Position numbers and translations under genes: made by a program. Below are positions 54,401-63,209 of a stretch of 64,000 nucleotides of DNA, one piece after another. Position 1 is the first letter of the stretch, and every line of letters starts with the position of its first letter. The notes beneath the pieces were generated by a model. The model did no database searches. It was not told where the DNA came from and saw only the letters and a list, made by a program, of their open reading frames with translations. The stretch covers positions 4,278,001-4,342,000 of the forward strand of contig NZ_CP075371.1 in the NCBI RefSeq assembly GCF_018459925.1, read 5' to 3'. Source of the DNA: Nocardioides aquaticus (GTDB lineage: Bacteria; Actinomycetota; Actinomycetes; Propionibacteriales; Nocardioidaceae).

Positions 54401-55501
54401 ATGTCACGCAGCGCCAAGGACTTCTTCCGCCCGCTGGCCGTGGGTGCGCCCCTGCCCGTCCGCGAGGTCCCGGCGCGGCCCAGCCGCGCCATCCACTTCT
54501 TCGACCCGAGCAACGCCAAGATGGCCGGCAAGGTGCCCGGGATGGTCGGCACCGTCGACGTCCTGCTGGGCAACCTCGAGGACGCCGTCAAGGCCGACAA
54601 CAAGGTCGCCGCCCGCGAGGGCCTGGTGCGGATCGGGCAGGAGACCGAGGGCCTCGGCGGCCCCGACGGGCGCAGCCAGCTCTGGACCCGGGTCAACGCG
54701 CTCGACAGCCCCTGGGCGCTCGACGACCTGACCACCCTGGTGCCCGCGATCGGGCACAAGCTCGACGTGGTGATGGTGCCGAAGGTCGAGGGCGCGGAGG
54801 ACATCCACTACGTCGACCGGCTGCTGGCCCAGCTCGAGGCCAAGGCCGGCCTGGACCGGCCGATCCTGGTCCACGCCATCCTCGAGACCGCCCGCGGCGT
54901 GGCCGACATCGAGGAGATCTGCGCGGCCAGCCCGCGGATGCAGGGCCTGTCCCTCGGCCCGGCCGACCTCGCCGCGGACCGCCGGATGAAGACGACGCGG
55001 GTCGGGGGCGGACACCCCGGGTACCTCGTGCGCCAGGACCCGGTCGACGGCAGCCCCGAGGCGATCGGCGCCGCGCGGGCGACCTACCAGCAGGACCTGT
55101 GGCACTACACGATCGCGCGGATGGTCGACGCCTGTGCGATGCACGGCCTGTCGCCCTACTACGGCCCGTTCGGCGACATCGCCGACACGGTCGCCTGCGA
55201 GGACCAGTTCCGCAACGCCTTCCTGCTCGGCTGCGTCGGCACCTGGACGCTGCACCCGAAGCAGGTCGACATCGCGCGTCGCGTCTTCAGCCCGAGCGTC
55301 GAGGACGTCGCCCACGCCCGCCGGGTGGTGGCCGCGATGGGCGACGGGACCGGTGCGGTGATGCTCGACGGCAAGATGGAGGACGACGCCTCCCTCAAGC
55401 AGTGCCTGGTGATGGTCGACCTCGCCGACCAGCTCGGAGCGATCGACCCCGACCTCAAGGCGCAGTACGACGCCATCCCGGCCGCCGGGGCGTCGGCGTG
55501 A
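54401..55501 (+). CDS. HpcH/HpaI-CitE family lyase, L-malyl-CoA/beta-methylmalyl-CoA lyase type
   Basis: A 366-residue Mg-dependent C-C lyase of the CitE/malyl-CoA lyase fold. The order of motifs is IHFFDPSNAKMAGK, GNLEDAVKADNK (an acidic metal-binding-site candidate), VMVPKVEG and ILETARGVADIEEI, then TWTLHPKQVDIARR. The pattern follows lyases that cleave L-malyl-CoA to acetyl-CoA and glyoxylate and beta-methylmalyl-CoA to propionyl-CoA and glyoxylate. That would fit the ethylmalonyl-CoA pathway, although other genes of that path are not in the window. Overlaps the next gene by 4 bp (GTGA). Confidence 0.9.
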   Translation: MSRSAKDFFRPLAVGAPLPVREVPARPSRAIHFFDPSNAKMAGKVPGMVGTVDVLLGNLEDAVKADNKVAAREGLVRIGQETEGLGGPDGRSQLWTRVNALDSPWALDDLTTLVPAIGHKLDVVMVPKVEGAEDIHYVDRLLAQLEAKAGLDRPILVHAILETARGVADIEEICAASPRMQGLSLGPADLAADRRMKTTRVGGGHPGYLVRQDPVDGSPEAIGAARATYQQDLWHYTIARMVDACAMHGLSPYYGPFGDIADTVACEDQFRNAFLLGCVGTWTLHPKQVDIARRVFSPSVEDVAHARRVVAAMGDGTGAVMLDGKMEDDASLKQCLVMVDLADQLGAIDPDLKAQYDAIPAAGASA

Positions 55502-56376
55502 GCGCCGGTGAGCAGGAGCTGCTGCGGCCCCGCCGCTCGGTGCTCTACATGCCGTCGTCCAACGCCCGCGCGCTGGAGAAGGCCAAGGACCTCGACTGCG
55601 ACGCCCTGATCCTCGACCTCGAGGACGCCGTGGCCCCCGACGCCAAGGCCGAGGCGCGCGAGGCGGCCTGCGCCGCCGCGGGCTCGGGCGCGTACGGCCA
55701 CCGGGAGCTGACGATCCGCGTCAACGGCGCCGACACCGCCTGGCACGACGACGACCTCGCCGCCGCCTGCGCGGCCGGCCCGGACGCGATCGTCGTGCCG
55801 AAGGTCGACAGCGCGGCCGCCGTGCACGCGCTCACCGACGCCCTCGAGCGCCACGGTGCGCCTGACCGCACCACCTTGTGGGCGATGGTGGAGACGCCGC
55901 GCGCGATGCTGCACGCCGAGGAGATCGCGGCCGCCTCCGAGCGGCTCAGCGTCCTGGTGATGGGCACCAACGACCTGGTCAAGGAGCTGTACGCCGAGCA
56001 CGTCCCCGGCCGCGCGCCCCTGCTGACCGGGTTGTCCCTGGCCCTGCTGGCGGCCCGTGCCACCGGCCGCGTGATCCTCGACGGCGTCTACAACGACGTC
56101 AAGGACACCGACGGCTTCCTCGCCGAGTGCCGCCAGGGCCGCGAGATGGGCTTCGACGGCAAGACCCTGATCCACCCCGGCCAGGTCGCCGGCGCCAACG
56201 AGGCGTTCTCGCCCTCGGCAGCGGCCGTCGAGGACGCCCACGGCGTGCTCGAGGCATGGGAGCAGGGCGCCGGCAGCGGAGTCGTCACCTACCGGGGTCG
56301 CATGGTCGAGAACCTCCACGTGGAGTCCGCCCGCCGCACCCTGGCGCTCCACGAGGCGGTCTCCGCCGGCCGCTGA
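55498..56376 (+). CDS. CitE-like CoA-ester lyase/thioesterase
   Basis: A 292-residue paralogue of the preceding gene, typical of (3S)-malyl-CoA thioesterase or citrate lyase beta type. Seen are RRSVLYMPSSNARALEKAK, LILDLEDAVAPD (metal Asp/Glu), RVNGADT, VVPKVD, AMVETPRAML and GKTLIHPGQ. In methylotrophs and Rhodobacter the malyl-CoA lyase and malyl-CoA thioesterase are separate related proteins, so this pair may fill both steps. The GTG start overlaps the first gene. Confidence 0.9.
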   Translation: MSAGEQELLRPRRSVLYMPSSNARALEKAKDLDCDALILDLEDAVAPDAKAEAREAACAAAGSGAYGHRELTIRVNGADTAWHDDDLAAACAAGPDAIVVPKVDSAAAVHALTDALERHGAPDRTTLWAMVETPRAMLHAEEIAAASERLSVLVMGTNDLVKELYAEHVPGRAPLLTGLSLALLAARATGRVILDGVYNDVKDTDGFLAECRQGREMGFDGKTLIHPGQVAGANEAFSPSAAAVEDAHGVLEAWEQGAGSGVVTYRGRMVENLHVESARRTLALHEAVSAGR

Positions 56377-56584
56377 CGGCACCGGCGACAGACGGGGGCG
56401 GGCCGGCGACCCGGCCTCTCCCCGCAGGGGTGATTCCGTCCACCCGTTGTCTCGCACCCGGGACATGGGGGAAAAAGTCCTGACGGCACGGGTCTTGAGT
56501 CCTACGGTCGGCACCAGAGGCCCTACTCCTCTGATCACCCGCTCCCGGCCGTGCCCCCGCACGGCCGAACCACCGGAGGCTCCT

Positions 56585-57904
56585 GTGCGCCGACTGACCG
56601 CTCCACTCCTGTCCCTCGCCCTCCTCGGCGTCGTCCACGTCGGCGGCGCCCCGCCGGCGGCCGCCGCCCCCCTCGGCGCCGTGGCCGGGCCGGTCGCCAG
56701 CGCAGCCGCGCTCGCCGCCAGGGGCGAGAAGCGGCGCACCCCGTACGCCTTCAACGCCGGCGGGTTCGGCAGCCAGTTCGTCGGTGGGGACCTGCCGCTG
56801 AACTCGGGCAAGACGGCCTTCACCCGGATCGGCTGCACCAACCTGGCCGGGCTGAACCGCTCGAACTACATCACCGAGGTCGCCGTGCCGGACAGCCCGT
56901 TCTCCCTGGGCGGCGTCGACACCAACCTGCGTACCCGCGCCAAGGGCCGCGGTGCCAGCACGACCTACTCCTCCATCGCCACGCAGAAGGTCGCCGACCT
57001 CAAGCTGGTCGACACCCCGCTGGGCGGCCTGTCGGTCTCCGGCCTGACCAGCAAGGCCGTCACCTCGGCCAAGCGCGGCAGGTTCAGCGTGGCCACCGAC
57101 ATCAACATCGCGGGCATCACGCTCACCCCGCCCGTCGGCGAGCCGCAGACGCTCCGCATCCCGACCCCGAACCGGCCGCTGACGATCCCCGGCGTGGCGG
57201 TCATCTCGCTGGGCAAGCCCGTCGAGAACGTCGGTCGCGCCCGCGCGTCCGCCTTCGCCAGCGTGCTGCAGGTCCGCACCCTGTTCGGCTCCAACCCGAC
57301 GACGCTGACCGTGGCCAACGCCAAGACGGCCATCGAGCGCGGCGTCGAGGGCGGCATCTTCTCCGGCTACTCGGCCGGCCTCGAGGCCGGCGCCCTGGGC
57401 GACATCGTCAAGGTGGGGCGCAACCCGCTGCGCAAGATGCCGTGCACCGGCACCCGCGGCGAGCTCCAGCAGACCAACCTGGTCGACCTCGACCTCGCCG
57501 GACTGGTCGTGGCCAAGGCCGCGCGTGCCGAGCAGCGCACGCAGACCCGTCGTGGCGTCTCCTCCGGCTTCGAGCGCGGCTCCGTGGCCCGCCTGAACCT
57601 CGGTGACGGCGCCCTGGTCGTCACCGGCATCGTGGGCAAGGCCTCGGTGACCCGCAAGGGCGCCACCGTGGTCCGCAAGGCGACCGGCGGGGTCGGCTCG
57701 ATCACCGTGAACGGCGAGACCGCCACCTTCCCCCGGACCGGGGTGCTCGAGGTGCCGGGCCTGGCCTCGATCGAGCAGCGCGTCGTCAAGCGCTTCAAGA
57801 CCGGGCTCCAGGTCATCGGGCTGCAGGTCACGCTGCTCGACGGCTCCGGCGCCGTGATCGACCTCGGCAAGGCCCAGATGAAGATCAACCGCGGCGTGCG
57901 CTAG
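56585..57904 (+). CDS. Secreted beta-rich protein (choice-of-anchor-P-like)
   Basis: A 439-residue exported protein. A signal peptide (RRLTAPLLSLALLGVVHV to AAA) is followed by a region with no TM helix and no LPxTG sorting signal. The mature protein is beta-rich with alternating Gly/Thr/Val, as in proteins annotated choice-of-anchor P; the assignment is tentative. The C-terminus is Lys/Arg-rich. GTG start 5 nt after GGAGG. A strong terminator follows. Confidence 0.7.
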   Translation: MRRLTAPLLSLALLGVVHVGGAPPAAAAPLGAVAGPVASAAALAARGEKRRTPYAFNAGGFGSQFVGGDLPLNSGKTAFTRIGCTNLAGLNRSNYITEVAVPDSPFSLGGVDTNLRTRAKGRGASTTYSSIATQKVADLKLVDTPLGGLSVSGLTSKAVTSAKRGRFSVATDINIAGITLTPPVGEPQTLRIPTPNRPLTIPGVAVISLGKPVENVGRARASAFASVLQVRTLFGSNPTTLTVANAKTAIERGVEGGIFSGYSAGLEAGALGDIVKVGRNPLRKMPCTGTRGELQQTNLVDLDLAGLVVAKAARAEQRTQTRRGVSSGFERGSVARLNLGDGALVVTGIVGKASVTRKGATVVRKATGGVGSITVNGETATFPRTGVLEVPGLASIEQRVVKRFKTGLQVIGLQVTLLDGSGAVIDLGKAQMKINRGVR

Positions 57905-57911
57905 ACGCACC

Positions 57912-57945
57912 GGTGCGGCGCGCGCCCGACGGCGCGCGCCGCACC
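57912..57945 (+). terminator. Strong terminator hairpin
   Basis: A perfect 15-bp GC stem with CGAC loop starts 8 bp after the stop of the secreted protein gene. It separates it from the IclR gene on the same strand. Confidence 0.8.
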
Positions 57946-57994
57946 CTCCCCGCACCTCCCACCCACCTGCTTCTCGACCCCCACGGTGATCACC

Positions 57995-58765
57995 ATGTCG
58001 GTCAGTCACGTACCGTCCGCGACCAGGACCCTGCGCGTGCTGCGCTTCCTGGCCGCCCGCACCACCCCGGTCTCGCTCGAGTGCATCGCACGCGCCTGCG
58101 AGCTGCCGCGCAGCACGGCGTACCACCTCCTCAACACCATGGTCGACGAGGGCTTCGTGGTGCACTTCGCCGCCGAGCACCGCTTCGGCCTCGGCATCGG
58201 CGCCCAGGAGGTCGGGCTCGGCTTCGCCGGCCAGGACCTGCTCCTGCGCGTGGGCCGCACCCCGCTGGCGATGGTCGTGGACCGGCTCGGCGTCTCCGCC
58301 TACCTCGTGGTCGGTCAGGGTCGCGAGATCGTGGTCCTGCACGAGGAGCGCGGCACCCAGATGCCGCCCCTGCTGACCCGCCCGACCCGGCTCCCCGCCC
58401 GGTCGAGCGCCTCGGGCCGCGCGGTCCTCGCCGAGACACCCCTCGAGCAGGTACGGGCGCTCTACGCCGCCCCGTCCGCCTTCGACGACGGCCATCGCGG
58501 CGGCCCTCCGGACCTGGCCACGCTCGAAGCAGCGCTGGGGCGCGTGCGCCGCCAGGGCTACGCGGTGCAGGACAACGACATGCGACCCGGCCTGGCCGGG
58601 GTCGCCGCACCCGTGCGCGGCCTGCCCCACGGGCTGCCCGCGGCGGTGGCCCTGACGCACCGGCGCGAGCCGACCAACGTGCTCAGCAGCCGCCTCGGCC
58701 TGGAGGTCCAGCGGCTGGCCCGCGCCCTCAGCACCGCGGTGGCGGCGCAGGAGACCGCGGTCTGA
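57995..58765 (+). CDS. IclR-family transcriptional regulator
   Basis: A 256-residue regulator. The N-terminal HTH is TLRVLRFLAARTTPVSLE-CIARACELPRSTAYH-LL and the C-terminal effector domain has GRAVLAETPLEQVRALY and RRQGYAVQDNDMRPGLAGVAAPV. IclR proteins sense small carboxylates or aromatic acids; the target is not clear. The neighbouring genes offer no obvious pathway, unless the malyl-CoA-lyase pair upstream is its target. No good ribosome site before the ATG; a GTG three codons upstream is possible. Confidence 0.85.
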   Translation: MSVSHVPSATRTLRVLRFLAARTTPVSLECIARACELPRSTAYHLLNTMVDEGFVVHFAAEHRFGLGIGAQEVGLGFAGQDLLLRVGRTPLAMVVDRLGVSAYLVVGQGREIVVLHEERGTQMPPLLTRPTRLPARSSASGRAVLAETPLEQVRALYAAPSAFDDGHRGGPPDLATLEAALGRVRRQGYAVQDNDMRPGLAGVAAPVRGLPHGLPAAVALTHRREPTNVLSSRLGLEVQRLARALSTAVAAQETAV

Positions 58766-58851
58766 CCACCTCGCCGTCCCCCCGGCGGGTGGAGGTACCC
58801 ACCCTCGGCCGTCTGACAGGTTGAGGGTTTTCCCCCACCGAGGAGTCCCTC

Positions 58852-59367
58852 ATGAGCACCACCACCATCGTCATCATCGTGGTCGTCGTCGTCCTGCTGG
58901 TCGCCGCCGCGGTCGCCGTCGCCCTCGCCGCGCGCAAGAAGAAGGCCACGGCACGACGCGAGCAGGCCGGCCGGCTCCGCCAGGAGGCCGCAGCCGTGGC
59001 CCCGGACGTCCAGCGGAGCCGGGCCGAGGCCCAGCGCGCCGAGGCCGACGCGGAGATCGCCCGCCAGGAGGCCGCGCGTGCCGAGCAGCGGGCCCAGCAG
59101 ACGCGCCTGGGTCACCAGGCCGAGGAGGCCCGCGTCGAGGACCGGGTCCGCGAGGCCGACCGTCTCGACCCCGACGTGAACCAGCGCCGCGACGACTACG
59201 CCCCGCAGACGCCGGAGGCGGCGCCGCAGACCCGGCCGCTGGACGCGTTCGACGACCCCCGGACGCCCGTCGACGGCTCGCCCCGCGTCGCCCCGCGTAC
59301 CCCGGAGGCCCCCGGCACGCCGGGCGCGCCCGGCACCGGGACGGCCTCGCACCCCGACCACGGGTGA
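58852..59367 (+). CDS. Single-pass membrane protein with coiled-coil stalk
   Basis: A 171-residue protein. One transmembrane helix at the N-terminus (TTTIVIIVVVVVLLVAAAV) is followed by a highly charged helical coiled coil (about residues 28-100) rich in Ala/Arg/Glu, then a Pro/Thr-rich disordered end. No family is recognised. It looks like a cytoplasmic stalk facing inward. The ATG follows GAGGAG with a spacing of about 8 nt. Confidence 0.7.
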   Translation: MSTTTIVIIVVVVVLLVAAAVAVALAARKKKATARREQAGRLRQEAAAVAPDVQRSRAEAQRAEADAEIARQEAARAEQRAQQTRLGHQAEEARVEDRVREADRLDPDVNQRRDDYAPQTPEAAPQTRPLDAFDDPRTPVDGSPRVAPRTPEAPGTPGAPGTGTASHPDHG

Positions 59368-59369
59368 CG

Positions 59370-59383
59370 TTACCGCCGAGTAG
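59370..59383. promoter_or_regulatory. Weak dyad upstream of the EtfD-like gene
   Basis: TTAC-N6-GTAG, a partial palindrome, sits about 100 bp before the start of the Fe-S oxidoreductase. Similar TTAC/GTAA-type dyads occur near fatty-acid genes in other actinobacteria, but this is a weak match seen by eye only. Confidence 0.3.
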
Positions 59384-59484
59384 GATATTCCTCACCGGGC
59401 CGGGGGACTGACGGCCGCCGCCGTCGGACCTAGGCTCGCAGCGCACGTCCTCCGGACGCGCACGAGGACGAGGAGCACACCCGC

Positions 59485-62400
59485 ATGCAGATCGTGGCCA
59501 TCGTGGTCTCCCTGGCGATCGCCGCCGTCGGCACCACCCTGTTCGTGCGGGCGATCGCGGCCATGGTCGCGGTGGTGCGCACCGGCACGCCGACGTCGCG
59601 CACCGACAACCCGGTCGGACGCTCGCTGACCCTGGTCAAGGAGTCGCTGGGGCACACCCGGATGCTCCAGTGGACCTGGGTCGGCGGGGCGCACTGGTTC
59701 GTGATGACCGGCTTCGGCCTGCTCTTCCTGACCCTGGTCACGGCGTTCGGGCAGCTGTTCGACCCGCACTTCGTGCTCCCGTTCATCGGTCACTTCTTCC
59801 TCTTCGAGTGGGCGACCGAGCTCTTCACCTGGGTGATGCTCGCCGCGATCGTCGGGCTCTTCTCCTACCGCGTGACCCGACCCAAGGAGCGGGTCCGCGG
59901 CAACGCCGGGCGGCTGTACCGCTCGAACATGTGGCAGGGCTACTTCGTCGAGGCCGTGATCTTCGGCGTCGGCGTCTGCATCGTGATGCTGCGCGGCCTG
60001 GAGTACGCGCTGGCCGCCGCCGAGGGCGACGACCTCGCCTCGGCCTTCCACTTCCCGCTGACCTTCTGGATCGGCGAGGCCCTCTCCGGGCTCTCGGAGA
60101 GCACCCTGGCGAACCTGATCTTCCTGGTCGCGATGCTCAAGATCGTCATCTCCTTCACCTGGATGATCGTGGTCTCGCTGAACCTGACCATGGGCGTGGC
60201 CTGGCACCGGTTCACCGCGTTCTTCAACATCTGGTTCAAGCGCGAGGGTGACGGCTCGCTGGCGCTCGGTCGGGTCAAGCCGCTCACCTCGGCCGGCAAG
60301 ACCGTGAGCCTCGACGACCTCGAGGAGCTCGACGAGGACACCACGCTCGGCGTGGGCCAGGTCGAGGACTTCAGCTGGAAGGGCCTGCTCGACTTCACCT
60401 CGTGCACCGAGTGCGGTCGCTGCCAGAGCCAGTGCCCGGCCTGGAACACCGACAAGCCGCTGTCGCCGAAGCTGCTGATCACCGCGCTCCGCGACCACGC
60501 CTACGCCAAGGCTCCGTACCTCCAGGCCGACGAGGGCGACCGCGCGGCGCTGCTCGAGGGCAACGACACCCTGACCCGCGAGGTCGAGCGCCCCCTGGTC
60601 GGCGACACCGGTGACGACTGGTTCTACAACCCCGACAGCGGCGCCGCGGTCATCGACTCCGACGTGCTGTGGAACTGCACCTCCTGCGGCGCCTGCGTGC
60701 AGCAGTGCCCGGTGGACATCGAGCACGTCGACCACATCATCGACATGCGCCGCTACGCGGTGCTGGTCGAGTCGAACTTCCCGGCCGAGCTCAACGGGCT
60801 GTTCAAGGGCCTGGAGAACAAGGGCAACCCGTGGAACATGAACGCCTCCGCGCGCCTGGACTGGACCAAGGGTCTCGACTTCGACGTCAAGGTCGTCGGC
60901 AAGGACATCGAGTCGCTGGACGAGGTCGAGTGGCTGTTCTGGGTCGGCTGCGCCGGGGCGTACGAGGACCGCGCGAAGAAGACCACCCGTGCCGTCGCCG
61001 AGCTGCTCGACATGGCCGGCGTGACCTTCGGCGTGCTCGGCACCGGCGAGACCTGCACCGGTGACCCGGCCCGTCGCGCCGGCAACGAGTTCGTCTTCCA
61101 GGGCCTGGCCCAGCAGAACGTGGAGACGATGAAGGAGGCGAAGGTCAAGAAGGTCGTCTCGACCTGTGCGCACTGCTTCAACACCCTCAAGAACGAGTAC
61201 AGCGAGCTCGGCATCGAGCTCGACGTCGTGCACCACACGCAGCTGCTGAACCGCCTGGTGCGCGAGGGCCGGCTGACCCCGGTCGCCGAGGGCGCGGGTG
61301 CCGCGAAGCGCTCGATCACCTACCACGACCCGTGCTACATCGGGCGTCACAACGGCGTCTACTCCCCGCCGCGCGAGCTCCTCCAGATCCTGCCCGGCGC
61401 CGAGGTCGTGGAGATGGAGCGCAACTCCGAGCGCTCCTTCTGCTGCGGCGCCGGCGGCGCGCGGATGTGGATGGAGGAGAACATCGGCGAGCGGATCAAC
61501 ATGAACCGCACGAACGAGGCCATCGGCACCGGCGCCGACCAGATCGCCGTCGGCTGCCCCTTCTGCCGCGTGATGCTCTCCGACGGCCTCACCGCCGCCC
61601 AGGACAAGGGTGATGCGCGGGAGGAGGTCGAGGTCCTCGACGTGGCCCAGATGCTGCTGGCCTCGGTCAAGGGCGTGCAGGCCACCAAGCTGGCCCCGGG
61701 CGGCGCGCCCGCCACGGCCGGCGCTGCGGCCGCCGTCGGGTCGGCCTCGTCCGCTGGCGGCACCGACACGCTGGTCCGCGACGACGAGGCGACCCACGCC
61801 GAGCCGAGCCCCGACGACGAGATGCGCACCGAGGAGTCCGTCACCCGGACCGCCGACGCCGGCCCGCTGGCGAAGGCCAGCGGCGGGTCGTCGCTCTTCG
61901 ACACCCCCGCCGAGACCTCGGTCGAGGCGCCCGCGGAGGACAAGCCGGAGACGGCGTCCTCGGAGAAGTCCGTGCCGGCCGAGGCCAGGGCCGCCGAGCC
62001 GGCGTCGTCCGGCGGGTCGCTCTTCGACCTCGGTGGCGGCGACGAGCCGGCCGCCGCGCCGGCTGCGAAGGCGTCCGACGCACCCGCCGAGGTGCCGGCC
62101 GACAAGGGTCTGGGCGGCGGGTCGCTGTTCGACCTCGGCGGTGACGAGCCGGCTGCGAAGGCCGAGCCCGCCGCACCGGCGGCGGCCGAGCCGGCCCCGA
62201 AGCCGGCGACGAAGCCGGCCACGGACCTCGGGTCCGGCGGGTCGCTCTTCGACGTGGAGGCCGACGAGCCCGCGCCGGCAGCACCCGCCGTCGACCCGAA
62301 GCCCGCCGAACAGGCGACGGCCGAGCCGGACGCGACGACGGAGCCGGCGACGCCGGCCACGAAGCCGGCCACGGACCTCGGGTCCGGCGGGTCGCTCTTC

Positions 62401-63132
62401 GACGTGGTGGCCAACGAGCCCGCGCCGGCAGCACCCGCCGCCGACCCGAAGCCCGCCGCCGAGGCGCCCGCGACCAAGGCCCCCGAAGAGGCCCCGGCGC
62501 AGGCCACCCCGGCACCGGCCACCCCGGCACCGGCCTCCCCGGCACCGGCGTCGTCCGCCCGGTCGACCGACCCGACCCGCCGCTCGATGTTCGACATCGC
62601 CGCCCCGGCCGCCCCGGCCGCAGCGGCAACGGCTCCCGCCGTCGCCGAGCCCGAGGCCCAGCCCGAGGCCGAGCCCGCACCCACACCCGGGGCCGTCGCG
62701 AGCGAGCCTGAGGCCGCACCGGCCCCGACCGCGGTCACCCCGGCGCCCTCGACCGAGATCCCCGAGGGCGGGTCCCTCTTCGACCTCGGGGAGCCCACTG
62801 CCCCGGCACCGGCCGCCCCCGCCCCCGCGGCGGCACCGGAGCCGGTCGCCGCGACCAGCCCGGCGCCGGCGGACGAGGACACCGAGACCGTGTCGGCCGA
62901 CGCCATCGTGGCGGAGGCTGCCGAGGCCGGGATCACCGAGCCCGAGGCACAGGCAGAGGCCGAGGCGCGGACCGCCGAGGCCGGGCAGGCCGCCGAGGGC
63001 CAGCCCGCGGACGAGGCCGACGCCGCGGCCGAGCCCCCCGGGGACGCGGAGCAGCCGGCCCCGTCGGGCGAGCAGCACCAGCCGCGCACCGACGCCGACA
63101 TCAGCGGGTCGAGCAGCCTCTTCGACCTCTGA
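59485..63132 (+). CDS. etfD: Membrane Fe-S oxidoreductase (EtfD/HdrD-like) with SLFD-repeat tail
   Basis: A 1215-residue protein in two parts. The first 730 residues carry about five transmembrane helices (roughly 1-30, 68-100, 110-135, 152-175 and 205-245). Two 4Fe-4S motifs follow, C307-x2-C310-x2-C313-x3-C317 and C398-x2-C401-x2-C404-x3-C408. Two CCG modules come next (C561-x2-C564; C617 and C653-C654), as in HdrD/GlpC-like and mycobacterial EtfD proteins. These pass electrons from the electron-transfer flavoprotein of beta-oxidation to the quinone pool. The last 480 residues are disordered Ala/Pro/Glu-rich and hold eight S-[LM]-F-D motifs. Mycobacterial relatives are about 880 residues, so the tail is much longer here. 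The gene name is by homology. Confidence 0.93.
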   Translation: MQIVAIVVSLAIAAVGTTLFVRAIAAMVAVVRTGTPTSRTDNPVGRSLTLVKESLGHTRMLQWTWVGGAHWFVMTGFGLLFLTLVTAFGQLFDPHFVLPFIGHFFLFEWATELFTWVMLAAIVGLFSYRVTRPKERVRGNAGRLYRSNMWQGYFVEAVIFGVGVCIVMLRGLEYALAAAEGDDLASAFHFPLTFWIGEALSGLSESTLANLIFLVAMLKIVISFTWMIVVSLNLTMGVAWHRFTAFFNIWFKREGDGSLALGRVKPLTSAGKTVSLDDLEELDEDTTLGVGQVEDFSWKGLLDFTSCTECGRCQSQCPAWNTDKPLSPKLLITALRDHAYAKAPYLQADEGDRAALLEGNDTLTREVERPLVGDTGDDWFYNPDSGAAVIDSDVLWNCTSCGACVQQCPVDIEHVDHIIDMRRYAVLVESNFPAELNGLFKGLENKGNPWNMNASARLDWTKGLDFDVKVVGKDIESLDEVEWLFWVGCAGAYEDRAKKTTRAVAELLDMAGVTFGVLGTGETCTGDPARRAGNEFVFQGLAQQNVETMKEAKVKKVVSTCAHCFNTLKNEYSELGIELDVVHHTQLLNRLVREGRLTPVAEGAGAAKRSITYHDPCYIGRHNGVYSPPRELLQILPGAEVVEMERNSERSFCCGAGGARMWMEENIGERINMNRTNEAIGTGADQIAVGCPFCRVMLSDGLTAAQDKGDAREEVEVLDVAQMLLASVKGVQATKLAPGGAPATAGAAAAVGSASSAGGTDTLVRDDEATHAEPSPDDEMRTEESVTRTADAGPLAKASGGSSLFDTPAETSVEAPAEDKPETASSEKSVPAEARAAEPASSGGSLFDLGGGDEPAAAPAAKASDAPAEVPADKGLGGGSLFDLGGDEPAAKAEPAAPAAAEPAPKPATKPATDLGSGGSLFDVEADEPAPAAPAVDPKPAEQATAEPDATTEPATPATKPATDLGSGGSLFDVVANEPAPAAPAADPKPAAEAPATKAPEEAPAQATPAPATPAPASPAPASSARSTDPTRRSMFDIAAPAAPAAAATAPAVAEPEAQPEAEPAPTPGAVASEPEAAPAPTAVTPAPSTEIPEGGSLFDLGEPTAPAPAAPAPAAAPEPVAATSPAPADEDTETVSADAIVAEAAEAGITEPEAQAEAEARTAEAGQAAEGQPADEADAAAEPPGDAEQPAPSGEQHQPRTDADISGSSSLFDL
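62211..62457 (+). repeat. 150-bp-period direct repeat inside the EtfD-like tail
   Basis: Two 97-bp copies, 62211-62307 and 62361-62457, exactly 150 bp (50 codons) apart and differing at only three bases. Each carries one GSGGSLFDV motif, so the tail has grown by in-frame duplication. Confidence 0.85.
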
Positions 63133-63156
63133 GTCCCGCCCGCCGGTCGGCCCGGT

Positions 63157-63209
63157 CATGACAGCAGCGGATCACTGCCAGCAGGTGGCAGTGATCCGCT
63201 GCTGTCATG
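63157..63209. repeat. Dispersed palindrome, copy 2
   Basis: Perfect 24-nt arms (63157-63180 and 63186-63209) with loop GCAGG between the EtfD-like gene and the convergent DUF559-like gene, whose stop codon lies inside the right arm. The core is identical to that at 24283-24323. Confidence 0.85.
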
